The notes beneath the pieces were generated by a model. The model saw only the letters and a list, made by a program, of their open reading frames with translations, ran no database searches and was not told where the DNA came from. The translations under genes and the position numbers were made by a program. Positions 24,881 through 34,694 of a stretch of 64,000 nucleotides of DNA are shown here, in pieces. How positions within the stretch are numbered: the stretch's first letter is position 1; each line of letters starts with the position of its first letter. Source of the DNA: Scylla paramamosain (lineage: Eukaryota > Arthropoda > Malacostraca > Decapoda > Portunidae); contig NC_087151.1 in the NCBI RefSeq assembly GCF_035594125.1, positions 16,115,001 through 16,179,000 on the forward strand. The letters run 5' to 3'.

Positions 24881-27800
24881 TTGTTCATACATCTGGCACG
24901 CCACATTCTCTCCAGAAACTCTTTCACAGCCTCAATCATCCTTTCATTCGCCTCTCTACACAATCCCAGCAACAACACCATCCATTCCTTTCCTGTCTTC
25001 TCCACTCTTTCATTCCTATCATGCTCTAACTCAATCAGTATCACTTGCATCATCTCATTCCTGTCTCTGGCATACTTAATACACTCCAGCACCACATGTT
25101 CCACCGTCTGATCCTCTCCCATGTCACACATCTGGCACACTTTGCTGCGACTCAGACCACCTGTAACTCCTTGCATTCACATCCATACACTGTGGCCTCA
25201 CTCGGAAGAGAAGATCACCGCCCAGGCTTCCATCATACCACCTTTCATACTTCGGGGCCTCTTTCTCCTTGTACCATTCCAGGGTCTTCTTTTTTTCAAT
25301 TTCATTCTTTCATTCATTCAGTCCCACAAATTTCACTTCTTTGTCTATCTCATTCTTCTATTTTCTCACATCCCATTCGGCTCCCACTCTTCCTCCTCTT
25401 GTTACCACCCATTCACGCTCATTTTGATTCCTCCCTGCCATTCTTATCGACCACACAACTTGCAATCCATTCCTGTCTGTCATACTCATGCATCTCTTCC
25501 TTCATTTGCTTCCACTTTCATTCCACAGGTACACCTTCCTTACTATTCTTCCATCATCCATTCTCTCATGTCTAATCTTGTACCTAAATGTGGCTTTTGT
25601 CAGTCTTTCCCTAAAGGTGCTCCATCCCATGTCACCTCTCAAGGCTTCAACTGCTGTGCACCTCGGTGCACTCAATACCATTCTTGCTACTCTATTCTGG
25701 CCCACTTCTAACTTATCAATTTCACTTTCATTCCATGCAATCACATCCATACCATACATTATACTTGGCATAGCAACACTCTTCCACACTTCTCTCAACA
25801 CATCATACTTACTTGCTCTCATCCTTGCCGCACTTCCCAATCGACCTACCCACTGGTTTAGCATACTTATCTTTTCATTCTTTGCCTTTGCACACCCACT
25901 ATGACTCATCCACATCCCTAAGTACTTGTAATACTTGTAATATTGCACCTGTTTCAACTCATTCTCTCCAAGTCTCCATACTACATTATTTTCATCCTCT
26001 GACCTATTCACAATCATTACTTTGCTTTTCTCACTGCTAAACCTTACTCCAAAGTCTTTACCATAGCCACCACATTCAACAAATTTTGAAGCTCATCTGC
26101 CGATTCACTCATAACAACTACGTCATCTGCATAAAGGAGCACACGTACTTTATCATTCCCCACACTTACCCCTACATTCATTCTTCTCATCCTGGCTGCT
26201 AGCTCCTCTGTATACAGGCTAAAAAGGGTTGGTGACAATATACAGCCCTGCCTAACTCCTCTCTCACTCTTCACCCAGTCTGTTTCTATGTCTCCTAGTC
26301 TGTATCTAGCTCTTGTGTCCACATACATACTTTCCACTATGTTAACTATCTTTGCACTCAATCCAATCTTTTCTAAGACTCTACCTAGCATTTCTCTGTT
26401 CACTCTATCATAAGCTTTCTCTATATCCAAAAAACCTAGGTACAATTTACCCCCATCCTTCTTTTTCTTCTCAATCATTTCATTCACCACAAACATATTG
26501 CCCTCAGCTCTCCTATCCCCATGAAAACCATTCTGTTCTTCACCCAGCACTCCAGCTCTCTCAATCCATTTACACAGTCTCTCATTCAACACTGCACTGA
26601 AAACTTTACCTATTGTATTCACTAATGCAATTGGCCTGTAGTTCTTCAGCTCATTCTTACTCTTAAATCCTCCCTTATGCAACAGACACACTCGGCTCTC
26701 ATTCCACTTTCTTGGCACTCTCTCTTCATTCCACACTCGGTCGAATAATTCAGTCATTCTATCTATCACTACCTCCCCACCATTCTTGTAGAACTTATAT
26801 GGTATATCATCTGGACCTGCTGCCTTGCCATTCTTCTGCCTTCTCACACACCTCTCCACTTCATCCCTACTGATTCTTTCATCCAGTTCATCTGCATTCT
26901 CCCTTTTCAGTGTTACACATCCTTCTCTCACACTAAACATCTCACCTACCCCACCTACTTCTTCCCAGAACCCTTTAATTGCCTCCCTGATTCCCTCCTT
27001 CTTTGTTATAACTACACCCTCCACTTTTAGACTCTCCACACAAACACTGCCTGACATATTCTCACCTCTCATGAACTTGTACCATTCACAGCCACCTTCC
27101 ATACCTTTCTCCCTTAAAGATTGAATCACACTCCTTTCACTCTTCACTTTAGCATTCATTATCATCCGTGTTGTCAACTGCTGCTGCTTCACATACGCTG
27201 CCCATGCATTCTGATACTCATTCTCTGCCTCATCGCTTTCATGCCTCTTTTTCCTCAGCCATCTACACTGTCTACTCATTCTCTTTTGCTCCTTCCTAGC
27301 CGCTCTGATTTCATCATTCCACCATGGTTTTCATACATTCTTTCTTCTACCTACTCTCACAAACCCTATCTGGTTCTCAGCAGCACCCCTCACGTCCTCA
27401 ACCAGTTTCTCATTCAGATGCTCCACGTCATGCAGACTTTCGTCGTCCCAGCTTCTCTCACTCAGATCAACCTGAAAGTTCTCCCACCCTACATCTCTCA
27501 GTCTCCACTTCTTTTTCTTACTTGCTACTTTTGCTTCATTCCCACCCTGCATCAAGCACTCCACAACCAGCATGTTGTGATCAGACACAATATCAACCAA
27601 ACCATCCTCATCTATCCACATATGCGATGCAATTTCGCGCATTCTTCCATTCATCAACACGTAGTCAATTGCCGATTCCTGTTCTCTTGCACTCCAAGTC
27701 ACACGCCCCTCAGCCAAAGTAACATTCAGATTTTCCGGCTCCAGTTCATCAATAAACTCTCCATGCATTTCACCATTCCTGTTCACCTGTTTCCCCAGTA

Positions 27801-28262
27801 TTCCCACATGTGCATTCATGTCACCCATAACTAGCACTCTCTCCTCTCCATGCTCTCTCACAACTTTCTTAAGTATGTCATACTTCCTCCTATTTTCCCT
27901 CCCTCTCTGCTCTTTCACCCATGACAGTCATGTACGCTACCACCAGTACCACCTTCTCTGGTCTGCCACGACCATCCATGCATTCCACTCTGACTGCAAG
28001 CACATCCTCACTACTTGTACACTCCCCCACATCAATCTCCTCTACTTTCAGTCCTCTTTCTTTCTTGTAGAGTAGGGCTACGCCTCCTCCCAGTGTTTCC
28101 TGTGCCTTACGCCCTTTTCCAATCATAACATACTCGCATCCCTCCATTCGTACATCATCTCTCAACTAAGTCGAACCTCCACTCCCTGAGCTCCTTGTAT
28201 ACATCCTCAAACTTGCCCACACCCCATCCTCTCACACTCATACAGCCAATCTTCACACATTT
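24881..28262 (-). pseudogene. LINE-C ORF2 (endonuclease-RT), decayed
   Basis: Degenerate ORF2 of LINE-C copy C. The endonuclease starts near 28262 with IGCMSVRGWGVGKFEDV and runs to VSDHNM (about 27565). It keeps GDMNAHVG and DYVLMNGRM, but the segment between WRFDLV and RDDVRMEG is shortened, removing where a TETH-like catalytic Glu box is expected. RT follows from 27279, with fingers (FKSKNELKNYRPIALVN), motif A (FLDIEKAYDRV), motif B (GVRQGCILSPTLF) and LLYADDVVV. After a frameshift near 26070 the thumb and C-terminal knuckle continue to 24881. It is inactive because of five or more frame breaks and the endonuclease deletion. Confidence 0.88.
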
Positions 28263-28319
28263 ACTTGCCTGGTTAGTCTCTTCTCTTCCATATTCACTGA
28301 CATCAGTGGGTCCTCCTCG

Positions 28320-29231
28320 TCATGCCTCGTCCACACAACACACCTGCCTCGCCCTCATCCACTCAGCCAGTTGACGTCCTAGCCTCTCATTCCCATTGTG
28401 GTTGAGGTGGACCCCATCTCTCCCGAAAAATTTGTCTTGGTCGAGGATCCCATCCATGTCTAGGAAGCTCACGTTGCCCTTCTTCTCTGCCATCCATTCC
28501 ATCTTGACCTTCATGAGTTCCATGCATATATTGCAGTTTGTTTCTCTTCTGACCTTCTCATACTGCACTCCTTCCCGTGGGCGCCGCAGGACCCCCACCA
28601 CGGCCACACACATCTTTTCTTCTGCTGCACTCACTGCTTCTATCACTTCCTTTACTGTCTCTTCAGCACCTGCCTCTACTAAGTTGTTGCCTCCTCCTTG
28701 AATAACTAGCAGGCTTCTCTCTTCCATTTCTTGCACTTCTTCCTTGACTTTTCTCTTGACATCTTGAATCTTAGCACCTCCCATGCTGGTGCACTCAATT
28801 TCCCTTCTCACAAAGTCGGGAGTCTTCCTAACCATGCTGTCTCCAATGACACGTACTGGGGCTTTCTTGATTACCATTCTCTTCTTCCTTGGGCATCTGT
28901 CTGTTCTAGCCACTTCCACCACTTCTTGCTGGTCTTTTCTCTCTTCAGTCTTCGTTGTCTGTGCTTCTGCCTCTTTCATCAGGTTTTCTGTCTGGGTGCT
29001 CTGCTCCACTCTCTCTTCTTTTTCCTCATCCTGGTTCCTCCACTCATCGAGCCTCTTGCTCAGGCATTCCCTGCAGAGGAACACCAGAAGCTCGAACCCC
29101 AGCGCCTTCATGCTGACCTCCCTCATGCCAACACAGGCTACATGGAACCAGGGCATGCGTCTCTCGCATGCCACAGCCCTTTGCCTGTTTGCCACACTCT
29201 TATCGCATGAACCACACACACTCATCACCAT
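28320..29231 (-). CDS. LINE-C ORF1: PHD finger plus SGNH esterase
   Basis: An intact 303-residue ORF1 starting from an ATG. Residues 6-56 form a PHD-like zinc finger: CGSC, a single Cys at 22, WFHVACVG with the His ligand, and FLCREC; one canonical Cys appears replaced after Cys22. Residues 60-120 are a charged linker. Residues 128-292 are an SGNH/GDSL hydrolase with block I GDS (130-132, nucleophile Ser132), block III GGGN (179-182) and block V DGVH (Asp272, His275), so the catalytic set is complete. CR1-like LINEs are known to encode such ORF1 proteins. Their role is unproven but may involve lipid or chromatin binding of the RNP. ORF2 begins just downstream. The intact frame contrasts with the decayed ORF2. 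Confidence 0.9.
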   Translation of the reverse strand: MVMSVCGSCDKSVANRQRAVACERRMPWFHVACVGMREVSMKALGFELLVFLCRECLSKRLDEWRNQDEEKEERVEQSTQTENLMKEAEAQTTKTEERKDQQEVVEVARTDRCPRKKRMVIKKAPVRVIGDSMVRKTPDFVRREIECTSMGGAKIQDVKRKVKEEVQEMEERSLLVIQGGGNNLVEAGAEETVKEVIEAVSAAEEKMCVAVVGVLRRPREGVQYEKVRRETNCNICMELMKVKMEWMAEKKGNVSFLDMDGILDQDKFFGRDGVHLNHNGNERLGRQLAEWMRARQVCCVDEA

Positions 29232-29339
29232 TTTCAGGGTATTTCAGCACACAGGCAAGAGAAAATAAACCACAAAACTCAGAGAAAACTCAGAGAGCAA
29301 GGCAAAGCCACTTGTACACACCGCAGTCGATCTCTCCTT

Positions 29340-29690
29340 GCCAATAATATTGGCCTATAGTTCTTCAACTCAATCTTGCTCTTGTGTCCTCCCTTATGAA
29401 ACAACGTATGTCACTGCATTCATTTCACTTCCTCGGCACCCTCTCCACCTTCCACAATAGATTAAAATGTTATCATTTACAACCTCCCATCCATTCCTAT
29501 AAAACTCATTAGGAATATCATCTGATCCTGCTGCTTCACCATTCTTCAGCTTTTTTCACACTTTTCAACTTTGCTCTGCTGATTCTTTCATTCACTTCAT
29601 ATGGATCTTTCTTTTCTAATGTAACACACTCTACTCGAATATCAGATACCTCTCCTACACCTTCAACTTCCCAAAATTCTCCAGTGGAAT
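29340..29690 (-). mobile_element. Diverged LINE-C relative, RT finger fragment
   Basis: About 350 bp align with the RT finger region of LINE-C (compare 26630-26960): 'attggcctatagttcttcaactc' followed by blocks for the KNYRPI and PDDIP motifs. Identity is visibly lower than between copies A, B and C, so it is an older subfamily. There are stops and indels throughout. Bases 29691-29924 hold only AG-rich, low-complexity sequence. Confidence 0.7.
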
Positions 29691-29924
29691 GGCATCACAT
29701 TAATTAAACTTTGGGGGGTCCAGGAAATGCAACTACCCCATTTTGTTTAATAAGGTTAGGCTATTTAAGCTTTATAAGGTCCAGAGGATAGTTCCACGAT
29801 TAGGTTAGGTAAGGTAAAGTTTAAAATAACTTCAGGGGATGCACCACACCAGTCAAGTTAGATTAATAATGCATGGAAGATTCAGGGGGAGATTAGTTTG
29901 GTTAATGTTAGGTTGAAGTATTAT

Positions 29925-30482
29925 TGGTCCAATACAAGTACATTTTATTTTTTTTATGTAGGAGGAACATTGGCCAAGGGCAATAAAAATCCAGTAAAAA
30001 AAAAAAAAAAAAGAAAAAAAAAACACTGAGATGTCAGTTCCCAAATAGGGTCTGAAGTGATAGTCAAGAATTGAAGGGTAAGTGTCTTGAAACATACCTC
30101 TTGAAAGAGTTCAAGTCATAGGAGGGTGGAAATATAGAAGCAGGCAGGGAGTTACAGAGTTTACCAGAGAATGGGATGAATGACTGAAAATACTGATTAA
30201 CTCTTGCATTAAAGAGGTGGACAAAATAGGGGTGAGAGAAAGAAAAATCTTGTGCAACAAGGCCACAGGAGGAGGGGAGGCATGCAATTTGCAACATCAG
30301 AAGAGCAGTTAGCATGAAAATAGCAGTAGAAGATAGCAAGAGATGCAACAATGTGGCGATGAGAAAAAGCTGAAGACAGTCAGTTAGAGGAAAGAAGTTA
30401 CTGAGACAAAAAGCTTTTGATTCCATGTCTAGAAGAGTGGTATGAGTGGAACCCCCCTGACATATGAAGCATACTCCATACC
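29925..30482 (-). mobile_element. LINE-B 3' fragment
   Basis: Minus-strand 3' end of LINE-B. It encodes the block around GGSTHTTLLD, then VNQYFQSFIPFSGKL, NSLPASIF and YDLNSFKR, and ends in the 3' UTR ('ttgcccttggcc' type) and an A-rich tail seen as T-rich sequence near 29945. A 5' region of LINE-B in the opposite orientation abuts it at about 30482. Confidence 0.8.
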
Positions 30483-31990
30483 TTGCAGGAGGCACTAGGC
30501 ATCTGCCAAAACGATGATACTCCATATTTTGCAAGAGGAGGCAGTAGGCACCTGGCGAAACAATAATTACTCCCAATGAGGTCTAAAGCACTGGTTCAGG
30601 GGATGGTGTGAACTTATCATTAAACCCAACTGTGACCTCGCTGAACAATTCCCTTTATGACTCACAATACAAGGGGACAGTCACAACCTGCCCTCCAAAG
30701 ACAACTCTATTCCTTCACACAAAACTACATGCACCTAATTGCACACACACCCTTCACTCAAAATTCAAAATTATCATGGCGACTCCTACACCAGCCTTGG
30801 GATCCCCATCTGGTGAGGAGACCACAAATGATCCTAGGTCAGACTGCTCTTCTAGTATTTGACACCCTCCTCAACTTTTTCTTCATTAACTTCTGCAGCA
30901 TTCGCAGTCTTAGATCTAATTTTCAATCTGTAGAATACCACCTCTCCTCTTCTAAACCTCATCTTCTTTTCCTCACTGAAACTCAGGTGTCTGAGACAAC
31001 TGACAGTAGCCCCTTTTCTGCTCCCTACTACTTTCTCTATCCTCATTTTCAATCCAACACTGGTTGTTGCATTCATGTGTGCAACGACTTAACCTGCTCT
31101 TGTACCCATGCTCTTGAATCTTATGAGTTTTCCACCATGTGGCTACAACGACAGCGTCACTCTAAAACTAAATCTATCTGTGCTGTATACCTCTCACCTA
31201 ACTCCTCTGACTATAAGAAATTCTTTGACTACTTTACTCCCAAAGTAAAGCACATTCTGACTCTCTTTCCTTTTGCAGAGATCTCCATTCTTGGAGACTT
31301 CAATGTTCACCACCAGCTTTGGCTTTCCTCTCCCTTCACTGACCATCTTGGTGAACTAACCCTCAGCTTTGGTATCCTCTATGGCCTAGAGCAATTAGTG
31401 CAACACCCTACTTGTAGCTGACCATCTTGGAGATACACCAACAATGTTGACCTTTTCCTAACCTCTAACCCTTCTGCTTACGCTGTTACCCTCTCTCCTC
31501 CGTTGGGCTCCTCTGATCACAATCGCATATTTGTATCTTGTCCTATCACTCCAATCCCTCCTGAGGATCCCCCCAAGTGGAGGTGCCTCTGGTGTTTTGC
31601 CTCTTCTAGTTGGGAAGACCTGAGGAGGTATTTTGCTGATTTTCCTTGGAATGACTACTGCTTCTGTGTCAGAGACCCGTTTCTGTGTGCAGAGCATATA
31701 ACAGAGGCGATAGTGTCTGGCATGGAGGTGTACATTCCTCACTCTTTTTCTCAACTTAAACCTTCCAAACCTTAGTTTAACACAGCCTGTTCTTGTGGTA
31801 TACAGGATAGAAAGGTGGCCTACCAAAGGTACATGAGCCTTCCATCACCAGAATCTCATGTGCTTTATATTTCTGCCCGGAACCATGCCAAGTCTGTTCT
31901 CCAACTAGCCAAAAACTCCTTTATTAATAGAAGATGTCAAAATCTTTCAAGATCTAACTCCCCTCTTGACTTCTGGCATCTAGCCAAAAG
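30483..31990 (+). mobile_element. LINE-B 5' end with endonuclease
   Basis: 5' UTR plus endonuclease of LINE-B. The 5' UTR contains two imperfect tandem units (about 30483-30520 and 30528-30573), each with a 'ggaggca-taggca-ctg' core followed by an 'aaaacgatgat' or 'aaacaataatt' block. The ORF2 ATG is at 30776. After an early frameshift the endonuclease reads through [24 protein letters not shown] and SSDHNRIF, which supply the catalytic Glu, Asp and His boxes. It ends abruptly in the linker at CQNLSRSNSP...LAKS, where an inverted RT piece is joined. No separate ORF1 is visible between the 5' UTR and the endonuclease. Confidence 0.8.
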
Positions 31991-32300
31991 TTCCACTGAA
32001 ATCTCTAAAAGAGGATGACCAAGGCTCAGTAAGGAAAGCCAGAAGATCATGTGTATGAGTGGCCTTGACGAAACCCATACTGGCGATCAGATAGAAGGTT
32101 GTGAAGTGATAGATATTTAAGATCTTCCTGTTGAGGATAGATCCAAAAACTTTAGATAGGCAGGAAATTAAAGCAAAGGAAATTAAAGCAGTAGAACAGT
32201 AGTTTGAAGGATTAGAACAGTCACCCTTTTTAGGAACAGGCTGAATGTACGCAAACTTCCACTAAGAAGAAAAGGCAGATGTTGACAGAGTTAAAAGAGT
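31985..32300 (-). mobile_element. LINE-B RT fragment, downstream half of a split copy
   Basis: Minus-strand LINE-B RT fingers, from the CAAACTC block to the end of the SWSSSF-like block. Its left edge joins the plus-strand endonuclease piece at 31985-31990, sharing 'caaaag' (microhomology). Its right edge at 32300 is the start of the TIR element, and its 5' continuation lies at 41245, on the far side of that insertion. Confidence 0.75.
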
Positions 32301-32443
32301 TTGATTATGGTTTGACCATTTTGAATTAGGTGTTTAGGTATTATCCTTTCTGGGGATTTCCCAGCATGCAATGCTGCCAAACCTTGTATTGGGCAATTAT
32401 CAGATTAGAGCCTATGTGTTGCTCATAACCTTGCTTGCCACAC

Positions 32444-32491
<48 letters not shown>

Positions 32492-32603
32492 ACATATACA
32501 ATCTGCATTTCATGCGAATTTCTTTCTTTCTGTCAGAGATCTATACTTGCCTATGAATCACTAGAATTTGAAAAAAAAATCTGCCTGTCAGTCAGTCAAG
32601 CTG

Positions 32604-32639
<36 letters not shown>

Positions 32640-33146
32640 GTGAATTTCATTTAAATGTGATAGGTTTCCTTTTAGATATGATATTTCCCTTAAACTATGA
32701 TGTTATATTTTTTATTCTTTAGTCACAGTTTTTTTCAACATCACCACTGAAGTAAAAGTCAAGGCACCTTGTTGGCTTTTGTTGTTCGGGCAACAGCTCT
32801 TGAGGGGTCAAGTAATGTCCTCCTATTAGCCTTTTCTTCCAAAAATAATACTTATTTACTGAGTAAATAAGCTCTTTCTCTCAGCTCTGGAGGGGACAAG
32901 AGCAAGCAAGAGAGGTATCTTGCATCCTGGCTGGTGGCATGAGAGGAAGTGACCTTGGATTAATACAGTCACTTTGACTATGTGACCTCACTCAGTCACC
33001 CAAGGAGATGTGACAATGTCTGGAGGAAATATTGCCAAGTATTGTGGTGTTTGCAAAAAAAACATTGCAAGTATCATTAAAATAAGACATATAAACTAAC
33101 TTGCCTTTTTTCAGATCATCACAGTGTATATATACTACAACATCAT

Positions 33147-33199
33147 TTAATTTTACTTCGGCAAAATCACCTATCTGCTGGGCGGACATTTCCCATGAG
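33147..33199 (+). repeat. DIRS-1 left inverted terminal repeat
   Basis: 53 bp from TTAATTTTACTTCGG to CCCATGAG, inverted exactly at 40762-40814. The 35 bases just inside it (CATGAGAGAGAG through GCCGGCAG) are complementary to part of the region at 40990-41028. Confidence 0.9.
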
Positions 33200-33416
33200 A
33201 GAGAGAGTGCGTCACGCGCTGCCGGCAGTTGTTTGCTGATCGCCGCGTCGGGCAGACACGGTCATTCTGGGTCATACGGTCTCCCAAGTTTTTGCTGTTT
33301 TCTTTCAGATAAGGCCACGATACTTGTTACGCAGGTACAGTGCCTTCAACTTCGTTACCCGTTTTTGGGGCGAGTTGTATTATTGGTTTATCGGTCTCCA
33401 CTGACGATGGAACTGT

Positions 33417-34694
33417 ATGGGAAGCTTACGGCTTTGTTCTTATCGCAGTGCGGCAGCCTTGTCGGAGTCTGGTGAAGCGTCCTCTGCCTCTCGATCCCCT
33501 TCCCCTCCTGCCCCACGTGCCTTCTGTGGGCCTTCTCCTCTCCCTGGGTCCACTGTTCGCCCTCAAGATGACGACGACAGGCACAGGGATCATTCATCTC
33601 GTCGCTTGAGTGGGAGGCATGGTTGCGTGAGATTACGTAACAGTGCTGACGCACGTGGTTCCCGCGGCACTTCTCCTGCTCCTCCCCCTTGGTCAGTTGT
33701 GTTGGACGCCTTGGCTGATTTGAGGGGTGAAGTGGAGGCCTTGCAGGCAGACAGACGGCAACTACCACCCCCTACTGGGTCGGCGCAGGTGACTGTGGAG
33801 GACAGTACTCTGGGGAGCTGGGGTTTGTCGCCTCCTTGTTCTGCCACTTTTTCTGGTTTCTCAGCCAGGATGAGTGAGGATGAGGCAGTGTCGATGCCTG
33901 CCGTCCCTGCTGACAGCACCTTAATTCAGGGCACTAAGGCCTTTGGTCCTTCTGACACGGTGGTTGCTGACATTGACAATAGAGTGGCAGAGATGGTAAA
34001 CTTTCTCTTTGATAATGGTATGAGAGAGGAGGACTACAAGGCCATGTGTGAGGACGATGTTGTCAAGAGGCCTAATAACTGCCATGCTCTTGCGCCAGTG
34101 GAATGCAACCCACAGGTGTTGGAGGCCCTGAAGCTGGATGCCAGGAAGACAGACTTCCGCTTGGAGGTAAATAAGGACATCCTGCGGGCTTCAACCATTA
34201 TCACCAAATCCTTAGTGGCACTGGATGATTTGGCTGAACAGGAAGGTAACCCCAAGTTGACACATGAGGTGAGCATGCTAAATGGTGCATTGGCATTGCT
34301 AGGCAATGCCAATCACAGGAACAATTTGGCCAGGCGTTTTGTCATGAAACGCGAGATAAACTATAAATATGCTCATCTTTGTTCAGATAAGGTGCCAATT
34401 ACTCGCTTTCTGTTCAGTGACGATGTGTCCCAGTCTGCCAGACAAATTGAGGAAGCGGAGACACTGCAGAGTAAGTTCTCGCAGAAAAAGCCTGCCTTTA
34501 CTAGCAAGTTCGCAGGTAAACGCCCTGGTGGATATTGGAACAAGCCTGCTAGTAGGGGATATTACGCCAGGTTCCAACCCTACGGGCAACAGAGGTATGG
34601 CTCCAGGGCTGCCCCACGACTGCCTTCCACTCATCAGGATGTGGAGCCAAAAAACTCCAAGGGCCGGGGCGGCCGCAGCAGGCAGCCCCAGTAA
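33417..34694 (+). CDS. DIRS-1 Gag-like protein
   Basis: An intact 425-residue Gag-like ORF from the ATG at 33417. The N-terminal third is Ser/Pro/Arg-rich and low in complexity. The conserved core (residues about 190-350) includes KRPNNCHALAPVECN, KTDFRLEVNKDI, HEVSMLNGALALLG and KREINYKYAHLC, each matched in DIRS-2 Gag. The C-terminus is basic and Gly/Arg-rich (GRGGRSRQPQ), suited to RNA binding. The frame ends in TAA, but the A_AAA_AAC heptamer at 34649-34655 lies 12 codons before it and the -1 frame continues into RT. Assignment as Gag is by position and similarity to DIRS-2. Confidence 0.85.
   Translation: MGSLRLCSYRSAAALSESGEASSASRSPSPPAPRAFCGPSPLPGSTVRPQDDDDRHRDHSSRRLSGRHGCVRLRNSADARGSRGTSPAPPPWSVVLDALADLRGEVEALQADRRQLPPPTGSAQVTVEDSTLGSWGLSPPCSATFSGFSARMSEDEAVSMPAVPADSTLIQGTKAFGPSDTVVADIDNRVAEMVNFLFDNGMREEDYKAMCEDDVVKRPNNCHALAPVECNPQVLEALKLDARKTDFRLEVNKDILRASTIITKSLVALDDLAEQEGNPKLTHEVSMLNGALALLGNANHRNNLARRFVMKREINYKYAHLCSDKVPITRFLFSDDVSQSARQIEEAETLQSKFSQKKPAFTSKFAGKRPGGYWNKPASRGYYARFQPYGQQRYGSRAAPRLPSTHQDVEPKNSKGRGGRSRQPQ
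34649..34689 (+). promoter_or_regulatory. Predicted -1 ribosomal frameshift signal, DIRS-1
   Basis: The slippery heptamer A_AAA_AAC is read in the gag frame as cca-aaa-aac (34649-34655). After a 10-nt spacer, GGGGC (34666-34670) can pair with GCCCC (34685-34689). After a -1 slip the next codon is CTC at 34655, and the frame stays open through EAGRLHSF and ITSDPVILDI, the start of the RT domain. DIRS-2 has the same heptamer, codon phase and spacer. Confidence 0.75.

Larger units (their letters stand above)
24757..29335 (-). mobile_element. LINE-C copy C, full length or nearly so
   Basis: The most complete copy: hexamer tail at 24757-24776, ORF2 from about 28260 down to 24881, ORF1 at 29231-28320 and a short 5' leader to about 29335. 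ORF2 is broken by frameshifts near 27915, 27330, 26070, 25500 and 25160. ORF1 is intact. The combination of a PHD finger and an SGNH esterase in ORF1, APE endonuclease, RT and a short-period 3' tail is typical of CR1-group LINEs. Confidence 0.9.

Noticed and set aside
17853..27834. Many long plus-strand frames rich in His, Ser, Pro and Leu
   Set aside because: Antisense shadows of the LINE-C and LINE-D coding regions; the minus strand has the RT and endonuclease motifs.
33000..33190. Minus-strand frame ending in the DIRS-1 left ITR
   Set aside because: Overlaps the ITR and flank, with no recognisable domain; the same frame starts appear at the right ITR because of the inverted repeat.
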